A DNA stretch of 64,000 bases from Rummeliibacillus suwonensis (GCF_007896435.1 NZ_VCBL01000001.1:2045078-2109077), one strand, 5' to 3'. Counted from the first letter of the stretch, positions 17,177-28,982 are shown. Notes: generated by a model from the letters alone, not told the origin. Translations and numbers: made by a program.

Positions 17177-17422
17177 TCATTGTTTTTGACTATTTTCCTT
17201 GAAGTGATATTTTTCTAATTCTCCATCACATACCGAAAATCCTATCGTTTCGCCCATTCGAATTTTAGAAGTAATCCGATAGGTTCTGGCAGTTTTTTTA
17301 ATAATGGTAAACTCATATATTCCAGGAAATTTTAGTGTAGGTTTCTGCTCTAATTGTTCTCCACGTTTTACTATTTTGTTTTCTAAAAATAGGGTATCGA
17401 TCATTTCATCACCTGTATTCAT
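17177..17422 (-). CDS. Small protein of unknown function
   Basis: An 81-residue soluble protein, predicted mostly beta (FPGIYEFTIIKKTARTYRI). I do not recognise it. It lies 120 bp upstream of the kleisin-like gene on the same strand, downstream of the pfpI terminator, so it could be the first gene of the SMC operon. The start is uncertain: the ATG at 17422 has AAGGA about 15 nt away, and the ATG at 17404 (MIDTLFLEN) has AGGTGATGAA close by. Confidence 0.55.
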   Translation of the reverse strand: MNTGDEMIDTLFLENKIVKRGEQLEQKPTLKFPGIYEFTIIKKTARTYRITSKIRMGETIGFSVCDGELEKYHFKENSQKQ

Positions 17423-17455
17423 TGATGTCCATTGTCCTTAGAAAAGAATCTCATA

Positions 17456-17500
17456 CAAAAAACGCAAGAATGCAAAATGCTGACATTCTTGCGTCCGTTT
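17456..17500 (-). terminator. Rho-independent terminator after the PfpI gene
   Basis: A perfect ACGCAAGAATG/CATTCTTGCGT stem with a run of U residues on the minus strand, starting just past the PfpI stop codon. It separates that gene from the SMC operon. Confidence 0.85.
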
Positions 17501-17502
17501 TC

Positions 17503-18099
17503 TTATTTTTGAGTGATTATTTCTTTTTGAGATAGCCCTAAAGGGTCGTTTTGCAGTTTTTCTAAAAATCTCTTCATCAATCCTGGTAAATCTGGCCACG
17601 CATGACCACTTACCAAATTACCTTCTGTATGCAAATGTTCATCGACGTACGTTCCTCCTGCAGCTTGTACTTCGGGTTTGCAAGCAATATATGCGGTAAG
17701 CTCACGGCCTTTAATCACATCAGGAACAACTGCAAAAATTTGGGCTGCATGGCAGACTGCTGCAATCGGTTTATCCGCTTCAAAAAAATGACTGACAATA
17801 CGAGGAATATATTCATTTAAACGAATATATTCAGGTGCACGTCCTCCTGGGATGATTAAGCCATCAAATTCTTCCGGCTTAACCTCTTCAAAACTAGCAT
17901 CAACTTGTAAACCGTAACCACTTTTTTCCGTATACGTATCAATCCCATCAACAAAATCATGTATGACCGTTTGAATCTTTTTTACACTAGGAGCGGCTAT
18001 CGTTACATGAAGGCCCTCTTCAAGGCAACGATAATAAGGATAATAAATCTCTAATGCTTCTACTGCGTCTCCAGCCAAAATCAAAATTTTCTTTGCCAT
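17503..18099 (-). CDS. DJ-1/PfpI family protein
   Basis: A 198-residue class I glutamine amidotransferase-like protein. The nucleophile elbow is AAVCHAAQ (Cys near residue 115), and IIPGGRAPEYIR carries the conserved substrate-pocket region. Family members act as protein/nucleotide deglycases, glyoxalases or chaperones; the substrate here is unknown. ATG 18099 is preferred because GGAGGGGATAAAA precedes it; the frame opens six codons earlier without a site. It is monocistronic, ending in a strong terminator. Confidence 0.88.
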   Translation of the reverse strand: MAKKILILAGDAVEALEIYYPYYRCLEEGLHVTIAAPSVKKIQTVIHDFVDGIDTYTEKSGYGLQVDASFEEVKPEEFDGLIIPGGRAPEYIRLNEYIPRIVSHFFEADKPIAAVCHAAQIFAVVPDVIKGRELTAYIACKPEVQAAGGTYVDEHLHTEGNLVSGHAWPDLPGLMKRFLEKLQNDPLGLSQKEIITQK

Positions 18100-18248
18100 T
18101 TTTATCCCCTCCATCAAAATACTGTATACTTCCTATTTCGCCATGTACTCAATAAATCCTTTTAAAGTCAGATGAATCTATCAATTATTGCATATTTACT
18201 TTTTTTGTTTATTAATCTATAATTTAGATGTAAAATTTTATATTGATA

Positions 18249-18346
18249 ACAAGGGGTGTCCAGTGAGTTGGGCTGAGAGAGAAACACAATGACGTTTCTT
18301 AACCCTCGGGACCTGATCTGGTTCATACCAGCGTGGGGATGTTACA
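18249..18346 (+). promoter_or_regulatory. TPP (THI-box) riboswitch
   Basis: The conserved thiamine pyrophosphate aptamer blocks occur in order: GGGGTG, GGCTGAGA, ACCCTCGGGACCTGATCTGG and ACCAGCGTGGGGAT. It lies 150 nt upstream of thiC and is followed by a terminator hairpin, so TPP binding is expected to stop transcription early. The extra stem between GCTGAGA and ACCCTC is short and ordinary. Confidence 0.96.
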
Positions 18347-18386
18347 TCACTTGAGCAAAGTAGATCATTATATCTATGTTTATATC

Positions 18387-18427
18387 GCCGGGTCCATTTG
18401 ATAAATAAAATGGGGCTGGCTTTTTTG
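18387..18427 (+). terminator. Riboswitch-controlled terminator
   Basis: The stem GCCGGGTCCATTT/AAATGGGGCTGGC (one mismatch plus G-U pairs) with six U residues, placed between the TPP aptamer and thiC. It is the likely expression platform. Confidence 0.88.
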
Positions 18428-18436
18428 TTCTTTTGA

Positions 18437-20270
<1,834 letters not shown>

Positions 20271-20272
<2 letters not shown>

Positions 20273-20436
20273 GAAGAACTTCACACAGGGGAGAATTTCT
20301 CATCTCCTACTGTGTGTTAGTTGAAAGAATCAAATCTATACTGGCAGTTGCTCCTTGTTTATTCCCTGCAGCTTGGTATAGTAGAAGTTTGCTACCTGTT
20401 CATGCAGATTCAACCAATCGTTTATCATAACAGCGC
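20271..20436 (+). repeat. Decayed structured repeat, copy O
   Basis: A degenerate copy right behind thiC. Its P1 is CACACAG/CTGTGTG with inner GGAG/CTCC, unlike the CAGTGGGGG of the main copies but still paired. Decayed P4 remnants follow (CTGGCAGTTGCTCC, then TGCTACCTGTTCATGCAGAT). It overlaps the thiC stop codon by a few bases. Confidence 0.55.
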
Positions 20437-20472
20437 TGCTAAAAATTCTTTTAAAAGAAGATCCCTTTAACG

Positions 20473-20520
20473 CAAAATAGTATGCTAGGATTAGAAATAG
20501 CCCTTAGCATACTATTTTTA
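20473..20520. terminator. Bidirectional terminator between thiC and the 396-aa gene
   Basis: A perfect 13-bp stem AAATAGTATGCTA/TAGCATACTATTT with U-rich flanks on both strands, placed between two convergent genes. Confidence 0.8.
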
Positions 20521-20572
20521 TTATACGAATAAAAATCCTCACATACTTCTTCTACAAGGAAAGACGAAATGA

Positions 20573-21763
20573 TTATTTCAGCACTTCTAGACTTGTTAGA
20601 AAGTAATTCTTATCGTCCATTGGCAAAAGACGATCTAAATTTTGTATTTCTACAGTGTTGGTCGGTTTTTTTAAAGATAAATCATATGTCTCTAAATAAA
20701 ATTGTTGTTTTTCGTTCGAGTAGATATGATGAATGTGATTATTTTGAAACGTAATTTGTTCAAAACGACTATTCCCCTTTTCGATATGACTAAGTTGCAA
20801 TATCTTTTGGATATCTCCAGCAGCAACGTGATACTCATACACTTCACCTAGTCCATTGACATAATAAAAATGCCCATCATTCACATAAGCTGAACGATTA
20901 AAATTAAACGGTAATCCATTTTCAACTTGATATTTTGAACGATATTGGATAAACGGTACAGTCTTCACTTTTTGCGTATCTCGATTAACAACCACCAATT
21001 GCAGATCTTCCCGATTTTCCGCCTGATAATGCGACATGATGAAATAATAGTTCTGATCATCTGCAACAACTGGTGTAATCGCATCTAACTCTTCCGTCTT
21101 TTCTAATGATAGATCTAGCAGCTTTCGTGTCTTTACTTTAGGCGTAAGCTCTACTTTTTGTAAAGCAAACTCTCCAGAAATTAAATCTTGCGTCACAATC
21201 ATCAAGCTGTCCGATAATTGGCCAGCAGTTGATATAAAGTAAGGAATATGTGCAGAGTGTATACCTTTCTTCCCACCATAACGAATTGTAGAAACATAAT
21301 CATCCTTTTTACTAAAACCTGTGTTATATAAACTATAAAACTGTTTTGTTGTTGTAAGATAACCAGTTTGAATACCTCGTAATTCTTCAGATGGCATATC
21401 ATATGTATTCAGTCCACTTCCATCGAGCATCATTGCCCGATCCGATTCCTCCATGAAAAGTCCCTGTGTATGAAAATATGTACTGCCGCTTTCCAAGCCC
21501 GAAAGTGTCAGCCCACGTGCATGTCCTCGCTGATCGATAAAGATGACTTGACTATTGCCTTTTTCTTTCTGTAATACTTCCGTCGTAGATGAAGCATAAA
21601 GGACCACTTGCTGATGATTCAGAAAGTTTTGGTGTTTCAAATCATTTATTGACAGCGTTGCATCATTGAATTTTGATGTTTTTTTATAATTGGCAATTAC
21701 AAATATTCCAACGATTAACAACACAATCATCGAAACTAAAATAAAACTCTTCTTGTATTTCAT
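20573..21763 (-). CDS. Membrane-anchored protein of unknown function
   Basis: A 396-residue protein with one N-terminal membrane anchor (about residues 6-26) and a large extracellular part. That part has repeating beta-rich segments with aromatic and Asp/Tyr positions (DQNYYFIMSHY, DGHFYYVNGLGEVYEYHV), suggestive of a beta-propeller. There is no catalytic motif and I do not recognise the family. The ATG follows GAGGAGGAAGC. It is monocistronic, convergent to thiC with a shared terminator. Confidence 0.75.
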   Translation of the reverse strand: MKYKKSFILVSMIVLLIVGIFVIANYKKTSKFNDATLSINDLKHQNFLNHQQVVLYASSTTEVLQKEKGNSQVIFIDQRGHARGLTLSGLESGSTYFHTQGLFMEESDRAMMLDGSGLNTYDMPSEELRGIQTGYLTTTKQFYSLYNTGFSKKDDYVSTIRYGGKKGIHSAHIPYFISTAGQLSDSLMIVTQDLISGEFALQKVELTPKVKTRKLLDLSLEKTEELDAITPVVADDQNYYFIMSHYQAENREDLQLVVVNRDTQKVKTVPFIQYRSKYQVENGLPFNFNRSAYVNDGHFYYVNGLGEVYEYHVAAGDIQKILQLSHIEKGNSRFEQITFQNNHIHHIYSNEKQQFYLETYDLSLKKPTNTVEIQNLDRLLPMDDKNYFLTSLEVLK

Positions 21764-21891
21764 GCTTCCTCCTCAATATTTTTATATTGAATGATCCCAA
21801 CTATATCTTACCATAAATTCTAAGTAAAATTATGTAAAAATGATTTCTACAAAAATAATTGTACTATGTAAAAAAACAGGATATCTATAAA

Positions 21892-22157
21892 TGAATCAAT
21901 TTCATAAATCATTTTCTTCTTAAAAAATCCGAACATTTAATAATAACCAATTTTGATAGTTGTGGAGCGGAAGACGGCGACTCCTACGGGAAAAGCTTGA
22001 GCTGAAAGCCCCGCAGGAACGTAGTGACGAGGAGATTGAAGCCAAGCCCGTGGAAAGCGCCGTCTGTAGCGGAACAAAAATTTCTGAATATTAACGTCCA
22101 TGTCGATTTAAAATGTTCGTGTTTTCCATCTAAATTTTGCATTGTGAAATTGATTCA
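21892..22157. repeat. MITE-like element, copy 1
   Basis: A 266-bp element. Its ends are inverted repeats of about 45 bp: TGAATCAATTTCATAAATCA on the left, and TGAATCAATTTCACAATGCA on the complement of the right, both running on to CGAACATTT. The interior has GTTGTGGAGCGGAAGACGGC and a complementary CGCCGTCT, a nested hairpin of a kind seen widely in Bacillaceae genomes. It has no coding capacity. It fills most of the 440-bp gap between two minus-strand genes. Confidence 0.8.
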
Positions 22158-22204
22158 AATACAGTTAAAATAAAAAAAGGTTGATTCTCCTTCATCGAAT
22201 CAAC

Positions 22205-22768
22205 CTAACTAACAGCTATATCTTGGTAATACCAATTTAAAAAATCTTCCCTTCTGACAACATTTAGGATGCAAGGCGTTTGTTCTAACCATTCGAGTTT
22301 TTTCCATTCACGATAAAACTGCTGACCCACATTAAGTGTCATATATGGCAGTTTAGCTTGAGCCTTCTGTGAGCGGATATTTGCCAAACGCGCTCCTGCG
22401 AATACATAATTTAATTGAAATCTTTCAAACGCTATTTTTAACATTTCCATTTTGGCAACTTGGTTATATCCTTTTCCCCAATATTGTCGCCCTAGCCATG
22501 TACCGATATGGCATATTTTTTGTTTTTCATCCATACCTTTTAATGAAATAACACCGATTAACTCATTGTCCTCATTAAAAATCATTCGTGAAAATTGTTG
22601 ACCAAGTTTTTCTTCTAATTGCATCAAACGAATATAGTCTCTTGTTCCTGCAATTGAGCATTGTGTATCGGACAATCCAAGAGCATTACGTATAGCTGGA
22701 GCACTTGTCATTTTCGAGATCTCTTCGGCATACTGAACATCATGAGGAACTAAAGTAATACATACCAT
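22205..22768 (-). CDS. GNAT family N-acetyltransferase
   Basis: A 187-residue RimJ/RimL-like acetyltransferase. The central strand and acetyl-CoA loop read IGTWLGRQYWGKGYN (about residues 88-102), and the following helix ends in the expected NYVFAGARLANIRS segment. It may N-acetylate a ribosomal protein, another protein terminus or a small amine; the substrate is unknown. The ATG at 22768 follows AAGGAGGTTTTTAT. It stands alone between the MITE and a divergent small membrane gene. Confidence 0.85.
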   Translation of the reverse strand: MVCITLVPHDVQYAEEISKMTSAPAIRNALGLSDTQCSIAGTRDYIRLMQLEEKLGQQFSRMIFNEDNELIGVISLKGMDEKQKICHIGTWLGRQYWGKGYNQVAKMEMLKIAFERFQLNYVFAGARLANIRSQKAQAKLPYMTLNVGQQFYREWKKLEWLEQTPCILNVVRREDFLNWYYQDIAVS

Positions 22769-23014
22769 ATAAAAACCTCCTTGCAGTAATATTTGCCCCC
22801 AATTTACTTATTCTCAAACTTTGCATCCAACTTTCATTGGATTGCACTCATTATAGACATAAAATCGTCACATTTCAAATATTTCTCATCATTTTCAAAA
22901 ATATTCCTTCTAATTAGTTTTCTTAGTAAAATGGGTAAAATTCAGATAAAAAGAGGATTAAGAATTAAAAATATAGAAATAATAGTGTTACAAACGCATA
23001 AGGAGAGGATATAC

Positions 23015-23203
23015 ATGAAGGATATAAATACGGCGATTTTTCTTTTAATATTAGGGATCATCTTATTATTTTCAGGACTCTTTGCACCCATTCATAGTAT
23101 TGAAATCCGTTGGTTAGTAGGAATTTTAAGCATTCCTTCTTTTTATACTAGCTATGTGTTAACAGCAAAAAATAAACGTCAGGAAAACATGATTCGTTCG
23201 TGA
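23015..23203 (+). CDS. Small two-helix membrane protein
   Basis: A 62-residue protein with two predicted membrane helices (about 6-25 and 33-50) joined by a short HSIEIR loop and a charged tail. I do not recognise it. The start at 23015 is chosen because AAGGAGAGG lies directly upstream; the frame is open further 5' (from 22793), but that part is AT-rich intergenic sequence without a ribosome binding site. Confidence 0.65.
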   Translation: MKDINTAIFLLILGIILLFSGLFAPIHSIEIRWLVGILSIPSFYTSYVLTAKNKRQENMIRS

Positions 23204-23308
23204 AACTAAACAGGAATTATAGTTATATCAGGACAACGTATTTCGTCAACAAAAGGACCTCTTAAAAATTTTTCAACATTATAAGATGACCCAATTATTT
23301 ATCTATTG

Positions 23309-23450
23309 ATAAGTGAAACTTCACACAGTGTTGGTTTTCTTCTTTCCCTACTCACTGTGTGTTAGTTGACCGATCGGGCTTTTCACAGACAGTTTACCCC
23401 CACGTTGTCAACTTGCAATTTGTGTCTTGATGTGGGGTCTATTGCCGGAT
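23309..23450 (+). repeat. Decayed structured repeat, copy P
   Basis: It begins ATAAGTGAAACTTC. P1 is a perfect CACACAGTG/CACTGTGTG and P4 is ACAGTTTACCCCCAC/GTGGGGTCTATTG. Both stems differ in sequence from the main copies yet still pair. It lies between two small genes. Confidence 0.65.
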
Positions 23451-23466
23451 GATATTGGCTAAAGCT

Positions 23467-23679
23467 TTAAATGTCTTCAAATTGAATATGAGTAATTCCT
23501 GAAGAATTTGTTGTAGCGCAATAATTACTAATTTCCATTAAAACCGATTGTGGCACTATTGTTTCACACTCACACATTATCGCAGGAATATTATGAATAT
23601 GAACATGTCCATTAGTCGTTTGAAAACTTTGCGATAAATGGACATTTTTCTTTTCACAATTACATTTTCCACAAATCAT
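23467..23679 (-). CDS. Small zinc-ribbon protein (YgiT/YokU-like)
   Basis: A 70-residue protein with a CGKCNC pair near the N-terminus and MCECE near residue 35, the pattern of a YgiT-type zinc ribbon. The start at 23679 follows AAGGGGCGTATTT; the frame is open 25 codons further upstream without a site. YgiT-like proteins can be antitoxins, but no toxin gene is adjacent, so the role is unknown. Confidence 0.6.
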   Translation of the reverse strand: MICGKCNCEKKNVHLSQSFQTTNGHVHIHNIPAIMCECETIVPQSVLMEISNYCATTNSSGITHIQFEDI

Positions 23680-23900
23680 AAATACGCCCCTTACTGCATC
23701 TTTTAGAAAGGCAATTTTAAAATAAATTGCAACAATAGACTTATCAAGGACCATTATATTAGTTCTTTATTCTCAATGTCAATAATTAAAAACAGTTCTA
23801 AATCCCCTAAATTATTTACAAAATATCCATTTATTAAAATAAGTTCAAACTTTTTAGCTCATTATCGTAACCTAGGATTAACTTACACCTTGCGAACGTT

Positions 23901-23966
23901 TCAAGAGAAAAGCGAGAAAGATAGTGGGGAATGAAGGAACCCCCCACTGATAGAAGCTTCGCTTTA
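23901..23966 (-). repeat. Structured repeat fragment, copy B
   Basis: On the minus strand it reads TAAAGCGAAGCTTCTATCAG, the P1 hairpin, then jumps directly into the CTATCTTTCTCGCTTTTCTC loop segment of P4. It is a copy with the middle and the end deleted. It sits downstream of the cvfC stop on the same strand. Nothing else is visible in 23680-24001. Confidence 0.7.
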
Positions 23967-24001
23967 TGTCAAGAACAGATTTTGATGTAGATTCTAAAAA
24001 T

Positions 24002-25129
24002 CTATTCTTTTTTCTTAGCAGTCGCGCGTGCTTCCGTCATTTGTTTCCAAACAGATCCCATTGCTTCTTCCCCATGTGAAATGCGGGCAACTGCCATCTT
24101 CGCTTGTAATTTCACTTCAAATTCTGCATCATCACTTGCTGCCTCTAATGCTCCTAAACAAGCTTCCGTCCCTGTTTCATAGAGGAACATAGCCGCACGC
24201 CAACGAACAAGTTTATTGCGGTCTTTCAAAGCTTGCATCATAGCTGTTTCAAACTCTACAAAGCCTAAATCACTCATACAATCACCCGCTGTACGACGAA
24301 CAGCAGCACTTTTATCTTGTAGTGCTTGTACTAAACTAGGAACAACCGCTTTATCTTTAATCATGCCTAAATATACAGTTGCAAGGCGGCGAATAGACAT
24401 TTTTTCATCTTGCAAGGCTTTTTGCAGCAATGGTAAATCGCTTACTTCCGGATCAGCCATCTGATCAAGCAATTGGAAACGAGTTTCCCAATCTTCAACA
24501 TCAAAATCCTGTAACGATACTTTTCGTTTATGATTGTCAATTGCTATTTTTTGATTATTGCTAGCCGAAACAAGCTCTGTTATTCTGCGCTCTGGAAATG
24601 CTGCTTCCAATTCATCAACTACGCTTTGACCGATTTCGTCTTTTTCACCATATCTAACGCCATAATCTACCCATTTACGCTGTAAAATATAATTTTCATC
24701 ACTTTGCATCGCTTGGTTAAATGCATCGATAAAGCGTTTAGCTAAACCAAATCGTTGTTCAGACATATTATCGAACACTTTTACTTGTAGTGGAATTCCT
24801 TTAAACATTTGCACATGAACATAAACTTCCCCATAGTGCTCGTTCACCTGCTCACCTGCTGATGTGCTGTTTTGTTCACCAAAAGCATTACGAACAGCCG
24901 CTAATATATTTTCCCATTCATATTTTGCAATACGTTCAACTGCAAGAAAATCCGCAACGTGATAAACACCTTTCACACCTTCAATAGCAAGAATATCTTG
25001 AATCTCTTTCGGAGCATCCTGCTTGTTTTTTTCATTGTAATTATTGGCCGTTCCAAAAGGCAACTCTTGATCTAATATTACTTTCATCGTGTTTGGACTT
25101 GGAGTGGGTTCAATCGTTACTATTTTCAT
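24002..25129 (-). CDS. cvfC: CvfC-like protein: Nfu N-domain plus HEAT repeats
   Basis: A 375-residue cytosolic protein. Residues 1-90 form an Nfu/NifU N-terminal-type domain (PTPSPNTMKV, GVKGVYHVADFLAVER) without the Cys motif of the catalytic Nfu domain. Residues about 205-360 are HEAT-like repeats (LLQKALQDEKMSIRRLATVYLG and following). This layout matches the staphylococcal conserved virulence factor C family, whose biochemical role is unclear. The start follows GAGGAGGTAAAAGAG. It lies 18 bp behind the ABC-F gene, probably in one operon. Confidence 0.85.
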   Translation of the reverse strand: MKIVTIEPTPSPNTMKVILDQELPFGTANNYNEKNKQDAPKEIQDILAIEGVKGVYHVADFLAVERIAKYEWENILAAVRNAFGEQNSTSAGEQVNEHYGEVYVHVQMFKGIPLQVKVFDNMSEQRFGLAKRFIDAFNQAMQSDENYILQRKWVDYGVRYGEKDEIGQSVVDELEAAFPERRITELVSASNNQKIAIDNHKRKVSLQDFDVEDWETRFQLLDQMADPEVSDLPLLQKALQDEKMSIRRLATVYLGMIKDKAVVPSLVQALQDKSAAVRRTAGDCMSDLGFVEFETAMMQALKDRNKLVRWRAAMFLYETGTEACLGALEAASDDAEFEVKLQAKMAVARISHGEEAMGSVWKQMTEARATAKKKE

Positions 25130-25147
25130 CTCTTTTACCTCCTCATT

Positions 25148-27031
25148 TTACCCGTTCACTATATCTTGTAAGTATTCCCATCGTTCAATAAGATGTTCGT
25201 ATTTTGCATTCAAGTCATCTAACTCTGCTGTTAAGTTTTGTAGTAAAGTGAAGTCAGAGCCTGCCGCTGCGATTCTTTCTTCCTTATCTATAATTGCTTC
25301 CTCCACTTTGGCAATATCATCTTCGATTGTTTCCCATTCTTTTTGCTCTTTAAATGACAATTTTTTCTTTTGCACTTTCACTTTTTGTTCTTTCTTTTTT
25401 TCTACTTTTACTTCCTTGACTTGAGATGGCAGTTGAGTTTGCCTTGATAGATAATCACTATACATTTCCAAGCTTTCTTCGACATGACCATTGCCATCTA
25501 AAATCCATAGTTTTTTCGCTATTCGATCGAGGAAAAATCGATCATGAGAAATCGTCACTATGACACCGGGAAACTGCTCGATAAAATCTTCTAATACTGA
25601 AAGTGTTTCGATATCTAAATCATTTGTCGGTTCATCTAGTAATAGCACATTTGGCTGTTCCATTAATAATTTCAGCAAGTATAAACGTTTTCGTTCACCA
25701 CCAGATAATTTTCCAATTGGTGTCCCATGTGTATGCAATGGGAATAAAAAACGTTCTAACATAGATGCCGCTGAATGATGTTCGCCAGTGGCATCTTCAA
25801 TATCATTGGCGGTTTCACGAATATACTCAATCATTCGTTGATGGATATCCATCGTAGGAAGATGTTGTGTGAAATGTGCAATTCGTACAGTTGAACCTGC
25901 ATCAATAACACCTGCATCCGGCTGAAGATCACCGGCAATTATATTCAATAATGTACTTTTCCCTACACCATTAGCACCAATAATGCCAATTCGATCCCCT
26001 TGTTGTAAAAGAAACGAGAAATGTTCGATCAGTTGTTTATGTTGATAACCTTTTGAAATATCTTTCGCTTCAATTACTTTTTTACCTAGTCTTGATGTTG
26101 CTAATCCCAATTCAAGATGACTATCTTCCGTTTTATGTTCAAGTTTTTCTGATAGTTCATCAAAACGTTGAATTCTTGCCTTTTGTTTTGTTGAACGAGC
26201 TTGTGCACCACGTCTTATCCATTTTAGTTCAGAACGATAACGATTACGCATCTTGGCTTGTGTTGCAACCGTCATTTCCTCTGTTATCGCTTTTGCTTCT
26301 AAATAAGCCGCGTAATTTCCATTATGCCTGTACAATGTTTGATCAGCTAATTCATAAATATGAGTTGAAGTCGCATCGAGAAAGTAACGATCATGTGTGA
26401 TGAAAATGACTGCACCCTTAAGTCTCATTACCATTTCTTGTAACCATTCAGTAGCCTGTACATCTAAATGGTTCGTCGGTTCATCTAATAAATATAAATC
26501 AGCTGGTTCTATTAATACTTTTGCTAAAGCTACTCGTTTTTGTTGACCGCCAGAAAGGTTCACCACTTGTGCTTCAAATGTACTTATTCCTAGTTTCGTC
26601 AATGCGGTTTTTGCCAAAGCATTGACATCCCAAGCATGTTGTTGATCCATTTGCTGCTGTAAACGAAATAGTTTTTCCTGCAAAGAATTCGATTGAGGAT
26701 CACTACTTAACGCAGCAACCGTTTCTTCATATTCACGATTAAGTTTTAAAATGGGAGAATCTCCAGCAAAAACCGCTTGTAAAACAGTTTCTCCATCCGC
26801 AAAGATAGGATTTTGTGGCAAATAAGCAATGTGATATTTATTAGGATGATCTAATTCAATTGAATCTGCTTCTAATTTTTCAGCTAAAATGGCCATTAAG
26901 GTGGACTTTCCTGTTCCATTTATACCGATTAATCCTACTCTTTCCCCTTCTACGATTGTAAATTCTATATTTTCAAATAGGGTTTTATCCCCTACTGTTT
27001 TCGTACAATTTGAAACAATTAAATGACTCAT
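25148..27031 (-). CDS. yfmR: ABC-F ATPase, YfmR/Uup-like
   Basis: A 627-residue soluble protein with two ABC domains. Walker A motifs are GINGTGKST (about 37) and GANGVGKST (about 355), signatures are LSGGQQKR and LSGGERKR, and Walker B is LLDEPTNHLD and LLDEPTNDLD. An interdomain linker joins them. The C-terminus is a Lys/Glu-rich coiled coil (about 545-625), as in Uup/YfmR. These proteins act at the ribosomal E site and rescue stalled translation (YfmR with EF-P in Bacillus). ATG 27031 follows AAGGGAAATT. It is cotranscribed with cvfC. Confidence 0.93.
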   Translation of the reverse strand: MSHLIVSNCTKTVGDKTLFENIEFTIVEGERVGLIGINGTGKSTLMAILAEKLEADSIELDHPNKYHIAYLPQNPIFADGETVLQAVFAGDSPILKLNREYEETVAALSSDPQSNSLQEKLFRLQQQMDQQHAWDVNALAKTALTKLGISTFEAQVVNLSGGQQKRVALAKVLIEPADLYLLDEPTNHLDVQATEWLQEMVMRLKGAVIFITHDRYFLDATSTHIYELADQTLYRHNGNYAAYLEAKAITEEMTVATQAKMRNRYRSELKWIRRGAQARSTKQKARIQRFDELSEKLEHKTEDSHLELGLATSRLGKKVIEAKDISKGYQHKQLIEHFSFLLQQGDRIGIIGANGVGKSTLLNIIAGDLQPDAGVIDAGSTVRIAHFTQHLPTMDIHQRMIEYIRETANDIEDATGEHHSAASMLERFLFPLHTHGTPIGKLSGGERKRLYLLKLLMEQPNVLLLDEPTNDLDIETLSVLEDFIEQFPGVIVTISHDRFFLDRIAKKLWILDGNGHVEESLEMYSDYLSRQTQLPSQVKEVKVEKKKEQKVKVQKKKLSFKEQKEWETIEDDIAKVEEAIIDKEERIAAAGSDFTLLQNLTAELDDLNAKYEHLIERWEYLQDIVNG

Positions 27032-27188
27032 AATTTCCCTTCTCTTTCTAACCTCTATTAATATAAAAAGTCTACCACAAATCGATGCTATCCTTCAGCC
27101 ATTTGCTTTTCAACTTAAATTTTCAAAGTGAAAGTGAAATTCACCTTGCCACTCCGCTTTCATCGTAAAAACTTCTACCGGATAAAGA

Positions 27189-27232
27189 CAAAAAATCTGC
27201 CCATCTTTCCCATTAGATTGAGCAGATTTTTC
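27189..27232 (-). terminator. Terminator behind fhs
   Basis: The stem AAAAATCTGC/GCAGATTTTT with U residues on the minus strand, downstream of the fhs stop and upstream of yfmR. The loop is rather long (about 22 nt). Confidence 0.65.
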
Positions 27233-27302
27233 CTAATTTATGGAAGCCTTATTTTGTACAAACGTTCTTTTTAGACATACTATCAACTATTCATGCTAGT
27301 CT

Positions 27303-28982
27303 CTAAAACAACCCTACAGCATTTCCGTTGTCATCTACATCCATTTTCAATGCAGCAGGTGCTTTTGGAAGTCCTGGCATTGTCATAATATCACCTGTTA
27401 GGCACACCAAAAATTTCGCCCCTAGCTTTGGAATAATTTCTCGAACAGTTATTGTAAATCCTTCAGGACGTCCCAATAGTTTAGGTTGGTCAGAAAGCGA
27501 ATACTGTGTTTTTGCCATACATATTGGCATTGTATCCCAACCAAACTTTTCAATCTCAACCATTTGTTTCCACGCTTTGTCTGTAAAATTCACATCTCGA
27601 CCGCCATAAACTTTTTGAACAATTGTCCGAACCTTGTTTTCAATGGAGTCTGTTACATCATAAATGGGTTTAAAATGATTTTCGGTTTGAATGACTTCTA
27701 ATACAGCTTTCGCAAGATCGATTCCTCCTGCTCCGCCCTCCTCCCATACATTTGTAAGAGCAATTTTAATATGATGCTCTTGACACCATGTGATGATTTC
27801 ATCCATTTCCGCTTCTGTATCTGTCACGAAACGGTTCAATGCCACGATTGGTTCTACTCCAAATTGACGTACAGTATCGATATGTTTGGCAAGGTTCGCA
27901 ATCCCTGCTTTAACTGCTTCAACATTCTCTATTTTTAACTGTTCTTTATCCATACCACCATGCATTTTTAGTGCACGTACAGTTGCAACAATCACGACTG
28001 CATCAGGCTTAAGGTTTCCTTGAACAGATTTTATATCCATAAATTTTTCTGCGCCCAAATCCGCACCAAAACCAGCTTCTGTCACAACAATATCTGCCAG
28101 TTTACGTGCAGTATTGGTTGCTTGTATGGAGTTACAACCATGTGCAATGTTTGCAAATGGACCACCATGAATAACAGCAGGCGTTCCTTCAATTGTTTGT
28201 ACAAGATTTGGTTTGAAAGCATCTTTTAAAAGAAGCGTAAGTGCTCCTTGTACACCTAAATCTCTTACAAATACAGGATTTTTATCATAAGTATAACCGA
28301 TAACTATATCAGAAAGTCTCTTTTTCAAATCTTGAAGATCTGACGCTAAACAGAAAATAGCCATTATTTCTGAAGCAACTGTAATATCAAAGCCATCTTC
28401 ACGAGGTGTACCTTGTCCAGCTCCACCTAGACCAATAACAATATGACGCAATGCACGATCATTCATATCTAATACGCGCTTCCAAATAATTCTTCGCGGA
28501 TCAATCCCTAACTTGTTTCCTTGCTGGATATGATTGTCGATTAATGCTGCGAGGGCATTATTAGCTGTTGTAATTGCATGAATATCACCTGTAAAGTGAA
28601 GATTGATATCATCCATTGGTAAAACCTGAGCATGCCCCCCACCAGTTGCGCCACCTTTTATCCCCATAACAGGACCTAAAGAGGGCTCACGAAGAGCGAC
28701 CATCACATTTTGTTGCAATTGATGCAAAGCATCAGCAAGACCAACTGTGACGGTCGATTTTCCCTCTCCAGCTGGTGTAGGATTCGTTGCAGTTACAAGA
28801 ATTACTTTTGCATCAGGAACATGGTTAGATAGTTTGCTAACATCGATTTTTGCCTTATATTTGCCATAAAGTTCTAATGCTTCTTCCGGAATTCCTGCTT
28901 TTTTAGCTATTTCCACTATTGGTTGCATCGTTGCATTTCTAGCGATTTCTAAATCTGATAGAGTTCGAACAGTTTTTGACAC
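27303..28982 (-). CDS. fhs: Formate-tetrahydrofolate ligase
   Basis: A 559-residue enzyme that makes 10-formyl-THF from formate, THF and ATP. The P-loop TPAGEGKST, the [10 protein letters not shown] region and NIAHGCNS are intact. I chose GTG 28982 ([15 protein letters not shown]) because it gives the normal family length and has GTAGGA six nt upstream. The frame stays open to a TTG at 29081 and has an ATG at 29054, but that extension overlaps a decayed intergenic repeat and does not look like Fhs sequence. It is monocistronic. Confidence 0.95.
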   Translation of the reverse strand: MSKTVRTLSDLEIARNATMQPIVEIAKKAGIPEEALELYGKYKAKIDVSKLSNHVPDAKVILVTATNPTPAGEGKSTVTVGLADALHQLQQNVMVALREPSLGPVMGIKGGATGGGHAQVLPMDDINLHFTGDIHAITTANNALAALIDNHIQQGNKLGIDPRRIIWKRVLDMNDRALRHIVIGLGGAGQGTPREDGFDITVASEIMAIFCLASDLQDLKKRLSDIVIGYTYDKNPVFVRDLGVQGALTLLLKDAFKPNLVQTIEGTPAVIHGGPFANIAHGCNSIQATNTARKLADIVVTEAGFGADLGAEKFMDIKSVQGNLKPDAVVIVATVRALKMHGGMDKEQLKIENVEAVKAGIANLAKHIDTVRQFGVEPIVALNRFVTDTEAEMDEIITWCQEHHIKIALTNVWEEGGAGGIDLAKAVLEVIQTENHFKPIYDVTDSIENKVRTIVQKVYGGRDVNFTDKAWKQMVEIEKFGWDTMPICMAKTQYSLSDQPKLLGRPEGFTITVREIIPKLGAKFLVCLTGDIMTMPGLPKAPAALKMDVDDNGNAVGLF

